Positions 1 to 11,700 of a stretch of 64,000 bases of DNA are shown here, piece by piece (the first letter of the stretch is position 1; each line of letters begins with the position of its first letter). Both the position numbers and the translations under genes were made by a program. The stretch is taken from NCBI GenBank assembly GCA_030867875.1, contig JAOWCC010001751.1, positions 19,924,026 through 19,988,025 of the forward strand, given 5' to 3'. The notes under the pieces were generated by a model. It was not told the origin of the DNA and searched no databases. It saw nothing but the letters and a program-made list of their open reading frames with translations. This DNA comes from Actinernus sp. WN-2022 (lineage: Eukaryota > Cnidaria > Anthozoa > Actiniaria > Actinernidae).

Positions 1-545
1 ATATGAAATCTGCTCTAAACATTATCCAACATTAACTACTGTCATGTTTATTGATTTCGTACGGGGTGGCCAAACTGTCCAACATCATAGACAACTATTA
101 ATTATATTTTCGGCCAAAATTTGCACTGAACATCGTCTAGTATATTCCAACATCGCTAACACGGAAGGCAACTGGGGAGGCCACAATAACTAACATTTCT
201 CGATTGGACAACGTTGAATATGTTCTGGCTTATTTTTCCATTCCATTCCATTCTATTCCCTCCCTTTCCTACCATTGCACCCCTTCCGTTTACGTAACAT
301 TTCAACCTCTTTTAAGCTATTGGCGTGGACTAATAAACTACTTTAGTGTAGAATAATAACGTACTGTGACTTCCACAGGAAGAGTAGCTCTCTGAGGATG
401 GGTTGAATCACAAATAGGTTCTTCTCCAAGTACTCTCTACAGGACACGACTGCATTGTGCCATGGGAACTCTTCCCTGCCCGCAGGGAACACGGCCTGGT
501 ATCACATCAGAACAAGTGCAAAGGGTAGTTAGTAATCTATGTTAC
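1..545. other. Intergenic, no gene seen
   Basis: AT-rich sequence with several scattered CCAACAT-like words (for example near 27, 79 and 147), resembling the AACATTG/CAATGTT-type repeat debris also seen at 24730-24870. No open frame, splice-bounded exon or RNA gene is visible. It ends at the start of the 17-bp minisatellite. Confidence 0.5.
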
Positions 546-2180
546 ATGTCAGTAGGTCGGTGATGTCAGTAGGTCGGTGATGTCAGTACGTCGGTGATGT
601 CAGTAGGTCGGTGATGTCAGTAGGTCGGTGATGTCAGTAGGTCGGTGATGTCAGTAGGTCGGTGATGTCAGTAGGTCGGTGATGTCAGTAGGTCGGTGAT
701 GTCAGTAGGTCGGTGATGTCAGTAGGTCGGTGATGTCAGTAGGTCGGTGATGTCAGTAGGTCGGTGATGTCAGTAGGTCGGTGATGTCAGTAGGTCGGTG
801 ATGTCAGTAGGTCGGTGATGTCAGTACGTCGGTGATGTCAGTAGGTCGGTGATGTCAGTAGGTCGGTGATGTCAGTAGGTCGGTGATGTCAGTAGGTCGG
901 TGATGTCAGTAGGTCGGTGATGTCAGTAGGTCGGTGATGTCAGTAGGTCGGTGATGTCAGTAGGTCGGTGATGTCAGTACGTCGGTGATGTCAGTAGGTC
1001 GGTGATGTCAGTAGGTCGGTGATGTCAGTAGGTCGGTGATGTCAGTACGTCGGTGATGTCAGTTGGTCGGTGATGTCAGTTGGTCGGTGATGTCAGTTGG
1101 TCGGTGATGTCAGTAGGTCGGTGATGTCAGTACGTCGGTGATGTCAGTAGGTCGGTGATGTCAGTTGGTCGGTGATGTCAGTAGGTCGGTGATGTCAGTA
1201 GGTCGGTGATGTCAGTTGGTCGGTGATGTCAGTAGGTCGGTGATGTCAGTAGGTCGGTGATGTCAGTAGGTCGGTGATGTCAGTAGGTCGGTGATGTCAG
1301 TAGGTCGGTGATGTCAGTACGTCGGTGATGTCAGTTGGTCGGTGATGTCAGTTGGTCGGTGATGTCAGTTGGTCGGTGATGTCAGTTGGTCGGTGATGTC
1401 AGTAGGTCGGTGATGTCAGTAGGTCGGTGATGTCAGTAGGTCGGTGATGTCAGTTGGTCGGTGATGTCAGTTGGTCGGTGATGTCAGTACGTCGGTGATG
1501 TCAGTAGGTCGGTGATGTCAGTAGGTCGGTGATGTCAGTTGGTCGGTGATGTCAGTTGGTCGGTGATGTCAGTTGGTCGGTGATGTCAGTACGTCGGTGG
1601 TGTCAGTACGTCGGTGATGTCAGTAGGTCGGTGATGTCAGTAGGTCGGTGATGTCAGTAGGTCGGTGATGTCAGTAGGTCGGTGATGTCAGTACGTCGGT
1701 GATGTCAGTTGGTCGGTGATGTCAGTTGGTCGGTGATGTCAGTTGGTCGGTGATGTCAGTAGGTCGGTGATGTCAGTAGGTCGGTGATGTCAGTACGTCG
1801 GTGGTGTCAGTACGTCGGTGATGTCAGTAGGTCGGTGATGTCAGTAGGTCGGTAATGTCAGTAGGTCGGTAATGTCAGTTGGTCGGTGATGTCAGTTGGT
1901 CGGTGATGTCAGTTGGTCGGTGATGTCAGTTGGTCGGTGATGTCAGTACGTCGGTGATGTCAGTACGTCGGTGATGTCAGTAGGTCGGTGATGTCAGTAG
2001 GTCGGTAATGTCAGTAGGTCGGTAATGTCAGTAGGTCGGTAATGTCAGTAGGTCGGTAATGTCAGTAGGTCGGTAATGTCAGTTGGTCGGTGATGTCAGT
2101 TGGTCGGTGATGTCAGTAGGTCGGTGATGTCAGTAGGTCGGTGATGTCAGTAGGTCGGTGATGTCAGTAGGTCGGTGATG
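546..2180. repeat. 17-bp minisatellite, about 96 copies
   Basis: An uninterrupted tandem array of a 17-bp unit, GATGTCAGTAGGTCGGT in one phase, about 96 copies over 1.63 kb. Units differ almost only at one dinucleotide: TAGGTC (commonest), TACGTC or TTGGTC. A GGTAATG variant is concentrated at about 1850-2090, and a GGTGGTG variant appears near 1597 and 1801. The mixture of variants in repeated local orders suggests that multi-unit blocks were copied. The array stops abruptly at 2180. It is not a multiple of 3 bp and is not coding. Confidence 0.97.
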
Positions 2181-3070
2181 AATAAAATGTAACTGTGCCA
2201 TGCTTCAATCTTGTATATTTACATACGTCGGAAAAGTGGAACACTCGTACTATTTTCTTGTCGTTTTGTCCTCGTTTGTGTAGCATTAGCGGCAGTTTTA
2301 ATATGCCCTTCCACTATAGCGTGGAAAATAAATGCCAACAAATAACGAAGTAATGTACTCTCATTATCATATAACGGCCCCGCACGCACTTTCCTTTCAA
2401 AACCATTTACAAAAGTCACATGACCTGTGCAATACGTATTTGACGTGAGCGGACCGGAGAAAGCCCTGCTCGATTTGTTGCTATTATTTTGCCATTACTA
2501 AAACAAACTAATTGGTCATATGATAAAAAAAACGCATTGACTAAGTTAGGTGGGGTCAAACGGGAAATTTCTGGCACTCGATCAATTTGTACGCGCTCGA
2601 TCCGCACGTCATGACCTCGAGCCAAATATTTCCCGTCCGGTCCTCACCACAATTTCAACCTGTTACTGTAACTTACAGGTTCCAGCATGTGTAGTCCTAG
2701 TCTCCGCTGCTCTGCCGGGTCCAGTAACACGTAGTCTAAAATACTCTTCTTGACACTTCGAGTGTAATCCTCTTCCATTTCCTATAAAAATGTCAGTTAT
2801 GGTTACCATGGTTGAAGCACATTTTCTATGATTCTTTAGGAGTACGACTACAATTACCATCCGCCCGCATCTTACACAAGACATGCTTGTTAATGTTTGA
2901 TCAGTAAATCGACAACAGTCACGTGCTCTAACATCACACAGCGGAAACTGGATCTAGTGTGAACCAGGTTAACGTTGACCGGGCTTTCTTGACACGATAT
3001 TTCTTCAAACGTCTAGCGCTTGTACGCTACACAGCAAATATTGTAACCTGTTAAATGCGCGGTATTGTGA
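2181..3070. other. Intergenic, no gene seen
   Basis: Unique-looking sequence between the minisatellite and the 3079 inverted-repeat element. Frames of 66-73 codons occur on both strands but lack splice context, codon bias or recognisable residues, so I treat them as chance. Confidence 0.4.
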
Positions 3071-3078
3071 TTGTTAGT

Positions 3079-3282
3079 CTGACTCGTACCTAGTCGTTAT
3101 TTAATAATCTAAGACAAGAAAGAAAGAAAGCTGGCCAAGAGGACTTGGAACGAGAAAGATTACAAGGCGCGCGGGCCGGGGCAGCTTCCCTGTGCGCCTC
3201 GTAATCTTACTCGTTCCAAGTTCCCTCGGCAAGCTTTCTTTCTTGTCTTAGATTATTAAACAACGACTGGGTACGAGTCAGC
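3079..3282. mobile_element. 204-bp inverted-repeat element with 8-bp target duplication
   Basis: The two ends are inverted copies of each other over about 95 bp (starting CTGACTCGTACC on the left, ending GGTACGAGTCAG on the right), with few mismatches and a short GC-rich loop near 3175. The flanks carry the same 8 bp, TTGTTAGT, at 3071-3078 and 3283-3290. An 8-bp duplication is the signature of hAT-superfamily transposition, so this is probably a non-autonomous hAT-like MITE. It encodes nothing. Confidence 0.8.
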
Positions 3283-3290
3283 TTGTTAGT

Positions 3291-4186
3291 GGAAATGCAA
3301 ACAAGTAAAAAACAGCTTAGAATTCCTTGTGCTACTCTGGAAATTTCATGAATGCAGTACGCACTACGATAATGCTAAGCGGAAAGAGCCTGAATGTCGC
3401 TAAGAATGCAACTTGACTTCCCTTATAAATGAACTTAATTGTATATACGATCGAGAATTAATCGTACCACTCTACTTCTAGCACTAGAAAAGATTTCAAC
3501 CACAATTGCGCAACATTTGTACTTCAGCCATGATGCGTCTATAGCATGCGCATGGCAATAAAAGCACATGTCACCACTCACCCACACCGCGGCCACACAG
3601 CGGTCAAACGTGTGCGCGTGCGTATTACGGTCACTCTACCCCCAAAAGTTAAGAAAAATACGTGACAGTTAAGCTTTTTATTTTCACAGTCGACGGGAAA
3701 TTGAACAAACTTCAAACTGTGAGTTTACCAAATTTTTTAATAATTTATTTACCAAAAAAGTTCTCAAGGTTTGGAACGGGTGTGCAAACAGTGACGGCCG
3801 CCGGCTCGCTTTGAATTTGTTTTGGAATATGTTGTTATTGCAAGACTTTTGACGCATGCGCAGACGTTTGACCGCTGTGTGCACCACGGCAAAACGGTAT
3901 GCTCCGCTGGCCAAAACAACGAAGGCTCTGCTATCAAAGGGCTTAAACTTTTTTAGTAAATAATTTTATAACTTAGTGAACTCACAGTGAATTACAAATT
4001 AAGAAAACTTCAACCTGTTAAAGTCTTAGGCTTATCTTTTAAGTAGTTTTCCTATTTTTTGACAAAACAGTTCACAAATGGATACTTTAAGCAGATATTT
4101 TAAAATCACGGGTATGAAACTGGGGGCGGCCGAGCACCGACAAGAAATAGCAAATACGCATGCGTGTGACGTTTTGCCGCGGTGTG
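3291..4186. other. Intergenic, no gene seen
   Basis: Contains GC-richer patches with CGCATGCG words near 3545, 3850 and 4157 and repeated AAACGTTTGACCGC-type fragments in both orientations (about 3600 and 3870), suggesting an old inverted repeat. Frames up to 76 codons show no recognisable protein. Confidence 0.35.
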
Positions 4187-4735
4187 CCACTCACCTTATC
4201 CTGCTCACTCAGTGAGTTCCTGTGTACGTCTCTAAGTCCTTTGGATATGAACTCGCCACTCACCTTATCCTGCTCACTCAGTGTGTTCCTGTGTACGTCT
4301 CTAAGTCCTTTGGATATGAACTTGCCACTCACCTTATCCTGCTAACTCAGTGTGTTCCTGTGTACGTCTCTAAGTCCTTTGGATATCAACTCGCCACTCA
4401 CCTTATCCTGCTCACTCAGTGTGTTCCTGTGTACATCTCTAAGTCCTTTGGATATCGACTCGCCACTCACCTTATCCAGCTCACTCAGTGTGTTCCTGTG
4501 TAAGTCCTTTGGATATCAACTCGTGTGTTTTTACATGTCACCACTCACCTTATTCAGCTCACTCATTGTGTTCCTGTATAAGTCCTTTGGATATCAACTC
4601 GTGTGTTTTTACATGTCACCACTCACCTTATCCAGCTCACTCAGTGTGTTCCTGTGTACGTCTCTAAGTCCTTTGGATATGAACTCGTGTGTTTTCCTCT
4701 TCCATTCGTCACTCAGTGGAGCTACCATCTGAAGG
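4187..4735. repeat. 69-bp minisatellite, about 7 units
   Basis: Tandem copies of a 69-bp unit start at 4187, 4256 and 4325 and continue; each contains CACTCACCTTATCC and AAGTCCTTTGGATAT. From about 4500 the units change form (a GTGTAAGTCC deletion and an added TGTGTTTTTACATGTCAC segment), so there are at least two unit subtypes. Because 69 is a multiple of 3, several frames stay open on both strands; these are artefacts of unit length, not genes. Confidence 0.93.
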
Positions 4736-5235
4736 CTTATCGAGTTTCCTATCAAGTTGTAGTACCTGAAAAACGACAAGAAATAAAAGATTCACAATCA
4801 CTTGAAAGGTTATTTTAAGCTAGGCCTGGGCTTCTGCTTACGTCTGCTTTAGTTATACCATCTATATCTACTGATATTATCTGAAACAGCCTGATCAGTA
4901 TGAGAAAATTAAATGCGTTACACTTTGCAATTTTCCTTGCACCTTTGTCTCGTAAAAACACAACACAAGTTGCAACTAGAAGTTGCACTAACCTTTTAGC
5001 GTGCAACATCCCCACAAATATTATTTCAAAATTACAAGCCGCACAAAAAAATATTTGTTTTCTACTTTCTGCAACAAATTTCTTGCGATTGCACGAAAAA
5101 ATAACGTAACTCAAAGTGCATCATTTTTATGCGCGAGAATCGTGTAACAGGCGCCGGCTTAAAAAGAGACTGGACTTAATTCAAATATCAACTATAGGTA
5201 CTAAAGTGCAAATAACAAAGAATTAACAAATATAT
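4736..5235. other. Intergenic, no gene seen
   Basis: AT-rich sequence; opposing frames at 4815-5114 and 4900-5109 mirror each other and show no domain. A stretch near 4965-5070 is rich in GTTGCA/TGCAAC words, compatible with repeat debris also seen around 13030-13110. Confidence 0.35.
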
Positions 5236-5245
5236 GTCATTTGGC

Positions 5246-5384
5246 AGTGAGTCTCCTCTTATAGAAGCACAGATGACGTCACAACGTGACGAAAACAGAG
5301 AAGTGCGTCACGAGACGCAGTCGAATTTCGTGCTGTTTTTCTCGCCACGTTGTGACGTCATCTGTGCATCTATAAGAGAACATA
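5246..5384. mobile_element. Inverted-repeat element with CRE boxes in its arms
   Basis: About 140 bp with near-perfect inverted arms (TCTTATAGA..GCACAGATGACGTCACAACGTG and the complement ending CTATAAGAGA). Each arm contains a perfect TGACGTCA palindrome. A third, diverged copy of the arm lies at about 5464-5495 (TGACGTCATGTGTGCATCT). No clear target duplication is visible. It sits just downstream of the 377-residue gene. Confidence 0.7.
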
Positions 5385-5536
5385 CCCACGGCAACCTGAC
5401 ATCTATTTGTTTTATATAATAATTAGCAAAAAAAAGGAGGCTACGAAAATATTTCGTGTAAAACGTGACGTCATGTGTGCATCTGTACTCTAATAACACA
5501 TGGCTATCGACCAATCACAGCGCGCGTTTCACACTC

Positions 5537-5542
5537 TTTATT
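5537..5542 (-). terminator. Candidate polyadenylation signal
   Basis: The plus-strand TTTATT reads AATAAA on the minus strand, about 210 bp past the stop codon of the minus-strand gene ending at 5755. Position and orientation fit the poly(A) signal of that gene, but AATAAA is common in AT-rich DNA. Confidence 0.4.
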
Positions 5543-5754
5543 GTATATTAATTAATGATAAAATAGCTCAGTTCCTACGCCCCTGAGCTATAAAACTAAA
5601 GATCCCCAAGCTATGGAGTACCATGCAGTGGCCACCTACAGGCCTTGTAAAGGGGTTGGAACCGCCCAACCCTAAGAAGGGACAGTTGTCCCAAGTAATT
5701 TTGCCGAAGATTGCGTTAACGCTTTTCGTAAATTAATTGGAAAGAAATTATGTT

Positions 5755-8700
5755 CTACCTTTTCTCTTGTGATTCAGGAGGCAGTACAGCCCTTGGCAGT
5801 CCAAACGTCACAGTTGAAGCCGGCGGGAACTTGATGCTGAGAACTGACATTGTATCCTCGTCATATTCTCGTATATCTCTCAACATGCTGGTTGTATCCC
5901 TTTGCGCCACGTTGGAGTTAATATCATGACTATCAGTCTCTCCATTCTCGTGAAATAAATTCTCCTCAGATCTCCCGTTAGTCGTCGATTTTGCCATCCC
6001 CTGGGAGGACCCCCACGCTACCTTTGTTCTTTTCGAATGTGGCGACTCCGTAGGGGTGTCCTCGTTGCCTTGGTAACCGCTATCGCGCATGTCTGATGTT
6101 GCTGCGGGTGTTTGCGATGAAGGACCGGCCGACTGTACCCGTTTTAATCGAGGTGGTTTTGTGTCTGACAATATAGAGTTATCTAATCCAATAATTTTGC
6201 TTCCCTCAGAAGCATCGACTTCACTCCGTGGTCCCACATTTCTAGTGGGGCTCGTGGGGGAAGAGCTATTATGTCCCTTTGAGAAGCCCAACCTGGCAGA
6301 GTCCCCTGGGGTCTTGGTGGCGTAAGACGTCCCCTTTGACAGCAAAGAGAACGTTCCAGGGGTTGAGTGAGAATTGTTCGTGTGCAATAACTGCACCTTT
6401 TCGTCCACAACAGTATCTGGTAAGCTACGTCTTTTCTTTGGGACCTGAAAGTGCCCCCTGGTAGGTGGGGCACTGGCATTTTTGCGTCTCTTATAAATGA
6501 ATTTTGTGGAGAGAATTTGTGCCGAGGGAGTGTAGTTATTGGCAACGGAATCACTGCAACGAGAAATTAAAGATCAGATAGAGATCACAGGATATGCTTT
6601 TATCACAGGTCGGTCGTTTCTTTAAATGTAGACCTGGGTTTTAAAATTAAAAGTTTTATTATTGAAATGCAGTTTTCAAACTTCGAGAAAACCGAGTCAG
6701 ACTGAACTAGCTAGATTTAAAAACATTTAAAGTCAAGCTTAAGTATTACGGTACTTAACCCCACCCCACCGGGACATGGTGGGGCATTTGTACATTTTGA
6801 TTTTATATCGGTTCGGGGTCGGGCATTAGACCTCGTGGCAACGACGTCATCTTGGATTATACTAGGCGCGCAAAGACCGCTTGGCTCGTTACTTGCAGAA
6901 AATCCAGGGCAGCAAACCTTTTTATTGAAAAAAGCGAAGAGTACGCTGACTGGCTTGTCCAGCACTAGTGGACGTATTTAAAGGTGTGTTTTCCCGTAAA
7001 GTTTCAGACTGCTTCCGACTCGTATTCCGGTTTCGTTCTGATTTAATAACTTAACTTGTACCTTATACTTGTTCTAGTTCATTAATCATTTGTAGGATTC
7101 AAAATGATTTCCGGGGGGAAAGCCGTCAATTTGTTGAAAATAAATATATATACGCCGATTCATCATTTATACAGATTTGATAGAGCGGGAAAAGAATCAG
7201 CTTAGCGAAGCTTTAGTTTAATAAATAATATAAATATATGTTGTCAATAGAATTAGAAATGCATATTTTTAATTTTATCACCACTTCGGCACGAGATTGT
7301 TAAAAGGTTCTCCTCATTCATATCAAATAAATTTCACTCTCTTCACTATTAAATCATTCCTTGGTTTCTTTAAACGCTTTTGCATGGATTAAACTCTGCA
7401 TGGGCAGTATATCATTATGGATGTGCCATTTGCCTTTTTTATTTCTTTGGCTCCACTGTGAGGAGATTGGGGGGGGGGGGGGGGGGTGCATTACAAAAGC
7501 ATGAGTACATCATGCATAAGGCCAGAGTGCTAACTCAACCCTCTCCCCTCAGTTTGTTTGGCTAGCCCTGGTTAGTTAGGATCGCTACCAAATAAAAAAA
7601 ACAGTATCTTCTTAACATCATTTGAATGTTAAGGGGGTATTGACCTGGACGTTAAGAATTTTTTTGTTAAACTTTAACTTTATTGTACAATTTTATACGA
7701 AGTGGACATTAATTAACGTTCAAATGATGTTTTTGATTTGTCGACGACCCCTTTATTACGTACTGCTGACCTTTTAAGCGAAGGGATCAAGTCAGTTTTC
7801 CCCACAATATGCCGTACTCTTTACTCTTAAATGAAAACTGCTCTCATTTTGGTCAAATAAGCCACTGTAAGAGAGCCAGAGGCTTCGCTTAAAAGGTCAG
7901 CAGTAACTTACCATCTAGCTAGCCAAACTTGAACTGAGGGGGGAGGGTTGATTTAGCACTCTTGGCCCAGTTGTTCAAGGGTAACTTTATCCCTAGGATA
8001 GCACTAAATCTGTAATTGTAATCTGTACAGTTTACCCTCGGGTTAACGTTTTAATCACATTGTAGTGCTTATCCTAATGTATTAACTGGACCCTGGATTT
8101 CACTAAATAAATTTAAGGCAAAATTATTGACCTTAAGTAGACAATGGGTGAAGTTTAACACATTTATGGTAGTTGACCATTGTATGTCCTCTTATTTCCA
8201 AAGGCAATCAGCCAATTAGAAAATGAGAAACTGGACAGTTACTGGAAATGACTTAATTTAAGTTTATGGTGCCAATTAATACTCATTTAACACATTTTAT
8301 CATAAAAATAAAAATCTTGGTTATTTTCATTTAAAATCACTACATTGAATCCACACATGGAGATAATTTTTTGCAGCAAGTTTCAATGTGTAACTATTTT
8401 CCAGATTGGAGCTAGGAGCAGAAATCAAATTCACTTCTGTCTCAGTTGGTTGTCTATTTTTAAGAACCAAGGCCTAATGTATGGGGGGTGGTCAAATACT
8501 AAACTTTATCCAAATGATTTGCGATAACCACTAGATATGTATATTTCTGTTGTGGTGATCTTATTTTAATGGACATATTGGTATACATTCCACCATGTGA
8601 CTTACCACGCCCATTTCTATGCCACACTTGCAGGATTGCATTTAATTCATAAATACATAGTAAAAATATTCTCCTTTCCAGAATATAGTGTTATCCACCA

Positions 8701-11700
8701 TCAAATTGGCATTATTTGACAACAGTCCATGCAAACATTCAGTAAAAAAAAAAGGTAGCACAAACGGCAAAGGCCACATGACATGCCTGGTGTTTTGCTT
8801 AACTCTTTAAGCCCCAAGGGCTTTTAACTGATTTTTGGCTCATTCTAGACTGCAACAAACCCTCCCCCCCTAAGAAAACTGTAGTCACTGTTACCATGGA
8901 ATTTTCATCTGACCAATAATACTGGGGGCTCAAAGTTTTTTGTCGGCCATTTTGGATATGTTGACGTCGCATTGCTACAGAGCTGGAGGGAAGTTTGTTT
9001 GGGGGAACACAGAATTTAAGGCTTTTTAATGCTTATTTTTTCCATTTTTAGAGTGCTGGAGGACATCATTAAGTCTGATGAGAGCTTGAATCAGCGCTTT
9101 CTCGAAGAACCGAGTCTGTGCCTGCTATTGTGATAGAGAAAGAGCCTCATTTTCCACTCGTGAATGGGCCAGGACGTCTTCTGTCACTTTAGCATGGGCT
9201 TTATAAATGGAGGTCTGGAGCCACCTATCATAGCTTTTTTTGAATATTGGACAACATTTACTTGCCATTGATTCCAATATGAAGCTATTAGGTTGAAATG
9301 GCTTTAGACTTCTTCTATATTTTGAAGAATGAAGATGGGGGAAGGGCCATGCCGCTGTTTGGTAGGATTTCCCGGCATGCTTTGTGGTCATTATGGATGA
9401 ATTTAGCTTGCTGTGAAGTGCTTGTGGACAGAATGGCTTGGTGCTGGGCAAGTTTAGGTGTTGGGAGACAGAAAGTGAGGTTAGTGCAAACATGAAACTC
9501 TAAATTTTATGTGAAATATGCATTTTTGTGACAACATTTAGAATCTGAGGAGAATTTTTTTTTTCTGTAACTGTCATTTTAGTCCCTTTTTCTGAAGTGA
9601 AATAATGTCAACTATAGTTAACTTATACAAAGAAAGGAGGATTTAGATGAAATTATTCATTTTTAATATGCCTAATGCAGTTCAATAGGATCATTGGTCT
9701 ATACATTAAGGTGTGTGGGAATCTCAGGGCATTGCTCTTTGAACTTAGTCAGATTTAAACCCTCAAAGCAAGTAACCAGTAATAGTGCCATATGACACTC
9801 TTGGGGCTTAAAGTGTTAAGAAATGACTCAAGACATACTTATTTAACAAGGCTTTTCATTAAGAATTTTTAACACAGTACACATGTATATTTATTTATAT
9901 ATTTACTTAGTTAGTTAGTTAGTCAGTTAGACAGTTCTTTTTGTTTGTTTTTAAATAATACAAATTATTGTATTTTATAGATAGCGCTGTAGAATATTAA
10001 TATTCTATAGTTTTTAGCGCTTTATAAATTTATATATTATTATTATTATTATAATTACTAATTACTATATATATAGATGATGTAGAGGAAGTTAATTTTT
10101 TTCAAATTATAGAAGTTCAAGCAATGAAGAACATATATATAGGCACACATGCATAATTACACACAGGCTGGAATGTTAGACAAATTTATGGGATAAAATC
10201 ATAAAAAAAACGTAAGAAATTTAGTCGCTTAAATGGAGATTCATTAGGTTATGCCATGATCATTAGACACATCTGCATGATCTCCTGCAACATAATTACT
10301 TGCCAATTAACCATCCCAAATTCAGTGGGACAGTCCTGAATTTTAGTCATTTGTCCCTCATCCTGCAGCATGGCTGTGAAAAATATGTCCTGCATGTTCA
10401 TTTCCATGTCTTTGGCCTACATTTTAAAATTATTATCAATTACAACTTATATATAATTATTATGTTTCTGTATTAAAATTTTTGCCTTCTGCCCTGTTTT
10501 GGTTGATTAAAGATAATTAAGTGAAAGAAAATGTTATTTAACTTTCATATGTCATGTCCTGTGTGGTGGGGGTGTTTTAATGCAGAATGCTGAATGCAAA
10601 TTAGAAAACCGGTCAATGGAAATACCATCAGACACGAACCACATGCTCTAATGACTAATAAGCCCTAAACACTCTAAATTAGTGAGCTGTGAATTGGGTT
10701 TACTGAGGTGGATTAGTTCACATGCTGGACCATGGCCATTAAATCAACAACACAGACTGTAATCCCTCTTCTATCATATGAACTAATAAATCCAAACCTA
10801 TTTAACCCAACATTAAAAAAAACCTAACCTCAGTTAAAACCCAATTGCTCACATATTTCTGCCAACAGGATTTTCTAATTTGCATTCAGCATTCTGCAAA
10901 ACACCCCCGCCATGACCTGAGTTTGAATTCTGCAAAATTGAAGCAAACTTGTAATGCTACAATAGACCCACCTTGCATGCCTGTAATGCTGCTTCTCCTT
11001 TGTTGGTGAAGCTCGAGTGTAAGCTCCATATTCAACTATCTTGGGTTTGTCACTGTATGCAGGCTGAATAATAACCAACACATTGTCACACAGTTAATTA
11101 TGGCAATTTTCTAAATTTTGAAATATATATATGTATTATTAAATATTATATTACTTTTCATTTCCTTAAATCCACAGTTCTCAAAAATCAAACAAATGGA
11201 GGGATTACTTGAAACAATGCTAAAGGAAATAATTCATTTTAAAATGACAACTGCATGGAGGACACTTACATGTAATATACTTCAATCTGCAGGTGCAAAA
11301 ATAAGAATTTTAACAAAAATACATAAAATGCCAAGTTGTTACAATATAACAATAATATTTTCAATCCATTAAAGGTTAAGGGGAAGTGTCTTCATATTCG
11401 CAGTCTCGGCTGGACAGTTATTTTCAGCGATTTTCATTTGAACTACTGACGAACCTTGCACACAATTATGGGATGGTTAAAATCAAAGCAAATATGCAAA
11501 GATGACTAACAAACTGTGTGTGTATATATATATAATATATATATATAGCAGTGGTCTTCAAGGAAAATATTATATCATTTCAATCAATCAGCATAAATGT
11601 TTGTAGCAGCCACCAATTTAACATTGACTCATACAAGTACATGCATAACACTGTGACATATAAACACTGGTACATGTATGTAATCAACTAAAGTCGATTG

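Noticed and set aside
546..2180. CRISPR-like array
   Set aside because: Units are head-to-tail with no unique spacers, and the genome is eukaryotic.
9125..9493. Transposase in the TTAA-flanked element
   Set aside because: The 122-codon frame lacks DDE-type spacing or any motif I recognise, and related copies do not keep it open.
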